Below, piece by piece: positions 56,452-64,000 of a stretch of DNA of 64,000 bases; within the stretch, counting starts at the first letter, position 1, and every line of letters starts with the position of its first letter. This stretch comes from Apostichopus japonicus (Eukaryota; Echinodermata; Holothuroidea; Aspidochirotida; Stichopodidae): assembly GCF_037975245.1 (NCBI RefSeq), contig NC_092573.1, forward strand, positions 11,320,001 through 11,384,000, written 5' to 3'. A program made the translations under genes and the position numbers. The notes beneath the pieces were generated by a model, which was not told where the DNA came from, ran no database searches, and saw nothing but the letters and a program-made list of their open reading frames with translations.

Positions 56452-56990
56452 AAATGTTAGCAAACTGCTCATCCACTAGAGAGCTTGTGTAAGAGAATGT
56501 GTATAGAGTAAGTTGGCCCGACGTTTCGATCCTAACAGGATCTTCTTCAGAGGCCAAATGACTTCAGAGGCTGAATGACTTCAGAGGCTGAATGACTTCA
56601 GAGGCTGAATGACTTCAGAGGCTGAATGACTTCAGAGGCTGAATGACTTCAGAGGCTGAATGACTTCAGAGGCTGAATGACTTCAGAGGCTGAATGACTT
56701 CAGAGGCTGAATGACTTCAGAGGCTGAATGACTTCAGAGGCTGAATGACTTCAGAGGCTGAATGACTTCAGAGGCTGAATGACTTCAGAGGCTGAATGAC
56801 TTCAGAGGCTGAATGACTTCAGAGGCTGAATGACTTCAGAGGCTGAATGACTTCAGAGGCTGAATGACTTCAGAGGCTGAATGACTTCAGAGGCTGAATG
56901 ACTTCAGAGGCTTGTCATTCAGCCTCTGAAGTAGATCCTGTTAAGATCGAAACGTCAGGCTAAGTTACTTTCAGATACAGTAATTTAAGT
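56452..56990. mobile_element. Dispersed repeat (copy 3), inverted halves around a minisatellite
   Basis: The left half (56452-56545) is the reverse complement of copies 1 and 2 (GATGAGCAGTTTGC end through GACGTTTCGATCC). The right half (about 56913-56990) is in forward orientation (CAGCCTCTGAAGTAGATCC, GATCGAAACGTCAGGC). A 17-bp tandem array fills the middle. Confidence 0.75.
56544..56912. repeat. 17-bp minisatellite, about 21 copies
   Basis: Near-perfect repeats of CTGAATGACTTCAGAGG. The unit is a copy of the segment that precedes the hammerhead-like core in the dispersed repeat (GTCATTTAGCCTCTGAAG read on the other strand), so it grew from inside the element. Very low divergence suggests recent expansion. 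Confidence 0.95.
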
Positions 56991-57763
56991 CTGAAATAGA
57001 GTTCATTGTTTTGGGCAGGGAAAACCCTGATTAGACTTGCCTAACATACACATATTTCACAGTGAAGCCTTTGGAATATAAAGGCCTGTTTTATGGTTTA
57101 TAGGCCTACTGTTATCACTATTGTCAAGGGCAAGGACGAGCCCCGGAGAAAATAATGTCACCTTGAAACTGTAAGAGATGTTTATATTTCTATAGGTATA
57201 TCATTAAACTAGGAAACGTTATATCTTTTATCACATATATTCCAGGGCCCTCTTATTGACCGCGTGACCCTAGACTGTTCTCCCAAAAGAACACCATTTT
57301 GAGACCAGTTAAAAAATAAGAACTTTCACTCAAGTGATGATATTCTTCTAAGCAGTGGAAGGTGGTTGTCAAATATGCAGTTCCCGCTCCCACATATTTA
57401 AAAGTCGAAAGTCAGAAAGGAAAATTCTACTGTAGTAATCTTCGTCTTTTGTAAGATCTAAAAATTCGAGGAAAAACTGAAAAAGAAAAGGAGAATTTAG
57501 GGTAAACTTGAGTTGAAATTTTGACAAGACAAAGCGAAAATTATTGTAAAAATATGAACTTGGCTTTAACCAGCGAAAATGCTTAATTGAGGGAATACAC
57601 AGTTGAGATGCTTGGTCCCCCCCTTCCACCCTCCTCACCCGACCACTCTCGTTGGGCCTGGCTGTTACAACTGTTGCTAACGCATGTCAGCTACTGTAAT
57701 ACTTCGTCGCCACGTCAAACCATATAACTGATTTTTCTGGTGGCAAAAAACAATTGTACCCTT
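56991..57763. other. Intergenic stretch, nothing recognised
   Basis: AT-rich sequence with no supported gene. Confidence 0.4.
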
Positions 57764-58065
57764 CAAGGGCGTAGGAACCGGGGGGCTGGGGGCGTCATCC
57801 CCCAGTGAAAAATAAAGGGGGCGGAAGTATCATTCCGCCCCCCCCCCCGCTTCGCAAGTCAGAAAACCCCTTTTCCATTTCTCAATAAATGATAAAGTGT
57901 GAAGTGTGCTATATTGCACCAAATTGCATCTGAGGCCACCTGGAAATTCAAAAAATTTCCAAAGGGGAGGGGGACACCCACTCCCCTTAGACCCCTCCCC
58001 CAGGCCGGGCCATCAGTCTTCAGCCGCTCCCCCCCCCCACTCAAAAGTACCTTCCTACGCCACTG
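57764..58065 (-). mobile_element. Non-autonomous hAT-type element N4 (copy 2)
   Basis: 302 bp, reverse orientation of 12051-12391. Ends CAAGGGCGTAGGAACC and CCTTCCTACGCCACTG. The 8-bp duplication has one mismatch (GTACCCTT/TTACCCTT). Confidence 0.88.
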
Positions 58066-58119
58066 TTACCCTTATATTAAAACAAATCCACATTGCTAGG
58101 AAGTTGGATCACAGTAGAG

Positions 58120-58474
58120 CAGGGGTTCCCTAACTGGGGTGCATGAACTCCCAGGGGGTGCGTGAGTCCATCAGAAGGGGTTCGTGAGACGTTTCTGAAA
58201 GTCAAAACTAGAGTACTTTTTGTTGAACTAAAATCTGATATATCATATAATTTAGTAATGTACAAAAGTCGTACCTATCGACAAACTCTTTTTGCGTTCC
58301 ATACGCGTATGTTGCCATAGTAGTACTGTACCATGCATGTGATACTTGATCTTGAACAAAGCACTGTTATGCGTATTTTAGTATAATAATGACTCAGATG
58401 ACTCTCGAAAAGTTGGGGGTTCGTGGACAACTATGACAGGGGGTTCGTGGAGAGATAAAGTTAGGGAAACCCTG
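58120..58474 (+). mobile_element. Non-autonomous hAT (Charlie-like) element N5 (copy 3, internally deleted)
   Basis: 355 bp with CAGGGGTTCCCTAA and TTAGGGAAACCCTG ends and an exact duplication CAGTAGAG (58112-58119; 58475-58482). It lacks about 130 bp of the interior present in the other two copies. Confidence 0.9.
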
Positions 58475-58482
58475 CAGTAGAG

Positions 58483-59542
58483 GGTCTGTGATGTCATCTG
58501 GGCGAATGCTCTTTGGAAGCTTTACTTGGGCTATTATAATCTTTTTTTGTCGAATTATCATTGAAACCTGATACATTTCAAATGTTTGCTTACCTGTCAA
58601 AATGCTCTGTATTTAGAATTTCATTAAATGGACCCCTTTTATAGAAATAGTCTACTCTCTGTGGATAAATGAATGACAAATACTAAAGACATTTTCAACT
58701 GAATTGCCATGATGACGTCATCCATTCAGCTAATGCCAGATGCAATTTACAAAATATCACACAATTATTAAAATTCGTATCTTCGCAATACAAAATGCTA
58801 TGAGGATGTGACTTTCTCCTACAGATTCAGCAAAGTTTCAGCAATTTGTTAAGTGATCAACTTGAGTCACCAGAACATCCTTTTCAATTCGTTTAACTCC
58901 GTGTCTTTAAGATCAAGGTGAATATTGCTGAAAGTTTGTTCATAAGCCAAATGTAATACCCCGGCGCCAAAGTTGCCCCGTTCCTTTATGAACGGGTATC
59001 GGTGTATTTGTCGATTAGCCACAGGTCCAGCTATGTCTAAGTGAAGCTTTCAACTCCCTATACACTGAGCAGCTAATAATTATGAAACATGAGATATGTG
59101 CCAGGTGCGCATCGCCCGCAATATCAATAGTGAAAGATGTCTTTTTGGAGCTTCTATATATACATTCAATATAGTGCGTACTGTGTATAAAGTAATGAAT
59201 ACAATAACCAATGAGTTCTATATGGGGCTATATAGTCTACGATAGAGTCAGAGAATTAAGGGTAAATTGGTCTTCGCCCTCTGAAAACTCGAAACAAAAA
59301 ACATAGTTCATGCCAAATAAAATTATAAATGAAAATGACCATCAAAAATGTGTTGGATGCATGCCGACCCGTTTAACGTATATGAAATATATTTACCTAA
59401 TACTCATACCTATCACTCATTGATTGTAGCAAACGTCAGAACCTATCGGCTTCCGTACTGCTCTCAGCGCGAACTGTATTACATACCACTGAACGGTGTT
59501 GAACTCTCATCAATCAAAACGACTGGACTACTTAGCTCATCA
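58483..59542. other. Intergenic stretch, nothing recognised
   Basis: No supported gene or element. Confidence 0.4.
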
Positions 59543-59594
59543 GAAGCAACCACTGATCTGTACACTAGTTAGTGTACAGATCAGTGGAAGCAAC
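59543..59594. repeat. 36-bp palindrome between 8-bp direct repeats
   Basis: GAAGCAAC (59543-59550), then CACTGATCTGTACACTA, GT, TAGTGTACAGATCAGTG (59551-59586), then GAAGCAAC again (59587-59594). The arms are perfect over 17 bases. Confidence 0.95.
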
Positions 59595-60851
59595 CCATAA
59601 TTTAACGAACAAAAGTCAGTATACGAATTACAATTTTTCGAGGGAACAATGGTGTCGGATAGCATCCATTGGAGAGGGGGGGGGGGGGCTTTTTATGAGA
59701 ATGTTCTTAAGTTGAGTTTTTAGAATTCCTAAAACAATTATGGACATGCATAAACAGAAAACTGCAATGATGCTACGACGCTATCAACAATTTAGCCGTA
59801 TGAGAGTGACAGATGAGCCGTTTAAAGATATAAAGAGATAAATATAGAAACATTAGTAGCACTCAACAACCAAACAACCAATAAGGTGCAACGTACATAA
59901 TATCGTGACGCAACATTAGTTTTTCAAACAACAGTGATCGTGACAACGGAATGATTTCAATCACGAAATTGGGGGGGGGGGGGGGTCCATGAATGTGTTC
60001 GTAAAAATGCATCATTTGAAATTGCAGAAATTTACAAAACTGTTGAAATGTACAAACAGAAATAAGAAAGACAGTTCGCGAATGACTGCAGTTAAAACGG
60101 AAAATGAAAATGAACAGAAAATAAAAAACAGAAATGAGAGAAGATTGCAAGCTTTCTGCAAGAAGACAAATGTTTGTTTAACTTGATAACGTCAGAGATA
60201 GAGAATAATTTCAAGGTTAACAACATATCTCCCGAAAAGAAATAGCTGACGGGATCAAGACAAATACTAAGCAAAGGACAAACTCTAAGTAAATTTGCAG
60301 ACGAAAATATTTAAAGATGTGAGTTGAATTTGTCGAGACAGAGTTAGCCTGTAACATAATGCGGATTGCGTGCACACACACACACACACGCGTAACTGAG
60401 AAATGCAGGGAAATCACGTGATTCGGTAGAACCGAATTAAGCACTAATAGGAAACTAGGGAGTTTTTCTATTTTATTTCTTTTTTATTTTATTTTATTTT
60501 TGCTTCATATGCATAATAGATGATTTCGGAGCATTAGATACAATTTTAAAGCCACTCAAAGCTAAATTTGGTTCAGCAGACGTGATTGAAATTACCTACA
60601 GCAGGCTTTCTGATTGGTTGATGACCAGACGTGCATGTGTAAAAGAGCGATTGGCAACATTTCGTTAGGTTAAATGTGCTAGTTATAGGAAATATATACT
60701 GGACTTACAACTGGGATTTTCTCGTAATTACTGGAGACGAGATCTCTTTAAACATACATTTTCACAACCGGCACATAGATTGAGAAAGTACAGCAGTGTG
60801 CTTTTACAAAATCTTTTAGAACTGTATAATGGATAGATCATGCGCATTGGG
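59595..60851. other. Intergenic stretch
   Basis: Poly-G runs at 59677-59690 and 59970-59985, and a (CA)n patch at 60373-60390. No gene seen. Confidence 0.45.
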
Positions 60852-60879
60852 AACCAGAGCCGTATCTACGGCTCTGGTT
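60852..60879. repeat. 28-bp perfect palindrome
   Basis: AACCAGAGCCGTA, TC, TACGGCTCTGGTT: 13-base perfect arms with a two-base centre. Confidence 0.95.
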
Positions 60880-63033
60880 AGATCCAGAACCTAGATATAT
60901 ACGTCCCTATTAGGACAGCGCCCTCTGATAAAACGTTAAAGATCCCTGTTTGCAGTAATTAATGCGTTAAAACAATCAACTTCTGCTAATGGATTATCAC
61001 TCCTAATTCAACATACGCATCAATAAGCATAACCTCCTTTTTTTTTCTTTCTCTTTGCTTTAATCTTGTCTTCTACCTTGTCGGGTTTTTCTTTACGAAG
61101 ATTTGATATATTTTGCCCGGCTCCTTTAAAACCTCTCGAAATGATTTAATTCTATTACTAAACTTTAAATTTGATAGGTTACAAAGTATTCCGTTCATGT
61201 GCTGGCCACTCAGTGAGTATAAATATAAACTGACCGTCACTCTTCCAAATTCGACAGTGTCAACAAGGGTTGTAATATTTGTTTATAGCTTGACCAAAGA
61301 TAACTCAATTACAATCTAAAGTAAGTAAATAGCTTGGAAAAAGACGTCACAAGGGTTGACGTCACTGAACTAACAGTGCCAAATTAGTGACAAATATCAC
61401 GTCTTAACAAAATATCACTAGCTAACATTGAATATATCAAGGAAATGGAATGCAGAATAATAAAATAAACCCTGAAATCAGAAATTATAAATTGGGTGGA
61501 AAAGCACAGGTGACAAAAATTATCAACTGGTATATAAATGGCACATGCAGTATTTCTTCGGAAATGAATGTCATGTTATGAATTAATTGCCGTACTTGTT
61601 GTTATTTACGTTGTCTATAGTATTTTCCGTCTTCCGCTTCGAGGAGTTGGGTGTGGGACTACCCCCTCCCCCTTCACTCTCTCAATCACCCTCCAGACCC
61701 ATGCTATATGTCCATGCACTTGATGAATAATTGGTACGTATACAAGGGCCCTTAACAACTCTCTGTTTATAGGTAAGAGTCAATTTTGATATGCTGAAAC
61801 CATCGTACTTGTTAATGATATAGAAGAATGCGTCAACTATTGACATTTTTGGACGACTTAAATAAGCAAGCCTAATTTTAAATTAGGAGTACAAGCATAG
61901 CAAACATAAAATCTTGAGAGGTATGTGACATTCAAGAAGAAAAATTGAAATTTTCGACATATATAGCGATTAGCTCGAAATTTTTACAATTTACAATAGG
62001 TAAAACGTCAAAATAAGTTGAGAAATGTTACAGTTACAGAAAAGTTCGAGATAAAATACCTGAAACTTTGAGTTGGAAAATTAAAATTCACAATTTACCA
62101 TACGAGCACCCAAGTTTAGCGTATACAAAACTGAAGTACTTCGGAGAACAGCTTCAAACCCTGTCCGTGCCACCCCCCTCTCCTCCCCCGACACTAACAG
62201 GTTAAATTTGTTTCTACAATTTGCGAATATATCCCAAATTTATGGGCATGTTATGTTAAAGTTGCAGATTCTATATCTCATGTTATTATTCCTATGCGGG
62301 TTTGATTTTTTTTTTTATTTATTGATTTTTTTTCTATGGCCAAAAATGGAAATCCCCACCCCCCTCCTTTAGGGATTTCACCCACCATGTTTTTCGGTTA
62401 GCTAGTACCCTCAGCTGTCACAATCTGCTTGTTCGCTATTACATTAGTGGATGGTGTGGACACCAGGTCTGTTGCCATGGCAGCACTATTGAAATTGGAA
62501 ATTTAAAAAATCATAACTTTAAAAGCGCAGGGAATATAAACACAAACCATAACCTGATATTATTCTGGCAGACGGGAATTGGCTGACAGTAATTTTTACG
62601 AAGACGTGATGTTTCACACAAAAAGTCTAGACGAAATAGAAAATCAGTTTCTACTTAATCTTTCTTTTAGAGTAGGAGACATGGTAAATCATGTATGTTC
62701 GGCACGTTGTAGTCAATGATTAAATCAGAGGCCATTGTGATGAAAACTTTGCAGGGATCAAATGCCGTTTTAATATCGCAAAAGCGTGATTGCTGGCTAA
62801 CATTAAAGGGAAACAAGCGTCTTAGTGGCGTCTGGAGATCATCAAAACATTTATATTAATGAGAATAGTTCTCGTATCTCGTTTCTTTTAATTTTCCTCT
62901 TTTGAAGAGTATTTGATGTTTAATTATAAATAACCAAATGACGATTAAAGGAATGCCATCGATGATAGACAATGTTAACGATCACTGTCTACAAGACTGT
63001 AGTGCGGGCATGGGTGAGAGAAGAGGGAGTGTG
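60880..63033. other. Intergenic stretch, nothing recognised
   Basis: AT-rich; short frames only. Confidence 0.4.
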
Positions 63034-63447
63034 CGTGGGGGAGCTAGGGGTATTGGTCAGGGGGCGAGAATGATCTGTAGGGGCGCTTTCGACACTATCT
63101 AAGCGGAGCGCCACTGGTTGGCGCGGAGCGTACAGAAATGTTTTGAGTAAAGATACTCCCTAGATCGCCGGAAATGACCCTTTTCTGGTCTTGCTCATTT
63201 GCAGATAAACGAAGAATAAATAGGTGTCATCGCCATTTGGGACAACTCGGAAGTTTACATGGGTGTTGGAAGTACATGCGCTTCATCACGATCCCTGTGG
63301 TAAAGACCGCCATTAGAGCATTTTCTAAGAAAATTACACCAACAAAATGGGTCAATAGGTAGATGAGAGCGCAATAAAAAAGTCAATAATCGCGAATAAG
63401 TAAAAAGTGGTAAAAGCTGAAAAAGGCACCTGGGCAGTCCGCCGCTG
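63034..63447 (-). mobile_element. Non-autonomous hAT-type element N3 (copy 2)
   Basis: 414 bp, reverse complement of 6057-6456 along its length, for example GCGCTTTCGACACTATCTAA and CGCGGAGCGTACAGAAAT. The edges have drifted, but an exact 8-bp duplication GGAGTGTG remains (63026-63033; 63448-63455). Confidence 0.85.
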
Positions 63448-63455
63448 GGAGTGTG

Positions 63456-64000
63456 TGCGTGGAGGGTGAGGGGGAGGGGAGTCCCAAGGAGTTCTCGGCT
63501 AATATTAAAAAATGCATGAGAAACAAAGATAGAGAAAACAGCGTATAGTCAAAGTGTTTAAGTTCATGGGTACAATTTCTTTGACTTCGTTTAATTGTTG
63601 AATAGCTTTTTGTGTTGATTTTGATCGATTTTCGGCAGATATGTGATACTTACATCACAACAATAAATTTCATAACATTGACTTGTCAAATGCCATTTGA
63701 AAATATTGAAGAAGACCCTTTTTTTTATTTAATATTTTAATCAATATTTAATTGAAAGGACAAAACTGGTTGATTACAAAAAGGTAAGTTATCAAATACT
63801 CTGTAAGTAACGTTAATATGACTTGTTGAATAACAAAATCGAAAGAAAAATTTGTTAAATGTATCAGTTGCAGTTTCAAGTGGAAAAGTAGGGAATGATC
63901 AAGCTGGCTAACATTAAAATGAAGCGTCTGTTGGCCGTCTATAATTAACATCACAACAGATGCTTGATGGAAGTTTTTATTTTTTGTTCCTTCGTCTTTT
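63456..64000. other. Intergenic stretch, nothing recognised
   Basis: AT-rich; no supported gene or repeat to the window end. Confidence 0.4.

Noticed and set aside
56544-56912. CRISPR-like array
   Set aside because: Repeats are contiguous with no spacers, in a eukaryotic genome; it is a minisatellite.

Overview
The window looks like nuclear DNA of a marine invertebrate deuterostome, most likely an echinoderm or close relative. It is AT-rich, its genes are broken by many GT-AG introns, tRNA-derived SINEs and hAT-type elements are dense, and (TA)n, (CATA)n and poly-C/G tracts are frequent. The species assignment is inference; no marker names the species. I see no prokaryotic operon, CRISPR array, prophage or virus.

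Three protein genes can be read. (1) On the minus strand from 9101 to 1140 lies a four-exon SLC10-type sodium/organic-anion (bile-acid-type) cotransporter of about 357 residues. (2) On the plus strand at 22647-24023 lies an intronless 458-residue coding sequence of the lengsin/type I glutamine synthetase family. It keeps the residues expected of a working synthetase, and a 5' UTR splice acceptor lies just upstream. (3) On the minus strand from 54470 to 27190 lies a complete UBA6-type ubiquitin-activating enzyme (E1). I could phase it across 24 coding exons into one frame of 1027 residues, with both nucleotide-binding motifs, the catalytic cysteine (about residue 595) and the C-terminal ubiquitin-fold domain.

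Layout: 1-9101 SLC10 gene, whose introns are packed with transposons, including a three-level nest at 5639-7048; 9102-22609 gene desert with MITEs, a SINE, a U2 snRNA-like fragment and small hAT elements; 22610-24023 lengsin-like gene; 24024-27189 short convergent interval; 27190-54470 UBA6; 54471-64000 UBA6 upstream flank without recognisable genes but with a 17-bp minisatellite inside an inverted repeat, more hAT copies and two unusual palindromes.

The three genes are not an operon and share no evident pathway. The unusual content is at the DNA level. There are nine small non-autonomous hAT-type elements of five families whose ends are fixed by 8-bp target-site duplications (seven exact, two with one mismatch), plus weaker candidates. 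A 127-bp tandem duplication carries the acceptor of the last UBA6 exon three times, and the two extra copies run into early stops. A dispersed repeat has a hammerhead-ribozyme-like core. A 36-bp palindrome is bracketed by 8-bp direct repeats. All exon boundaries were read by eye from reading frame, splice consensus and family conservation; no transcript data were available.
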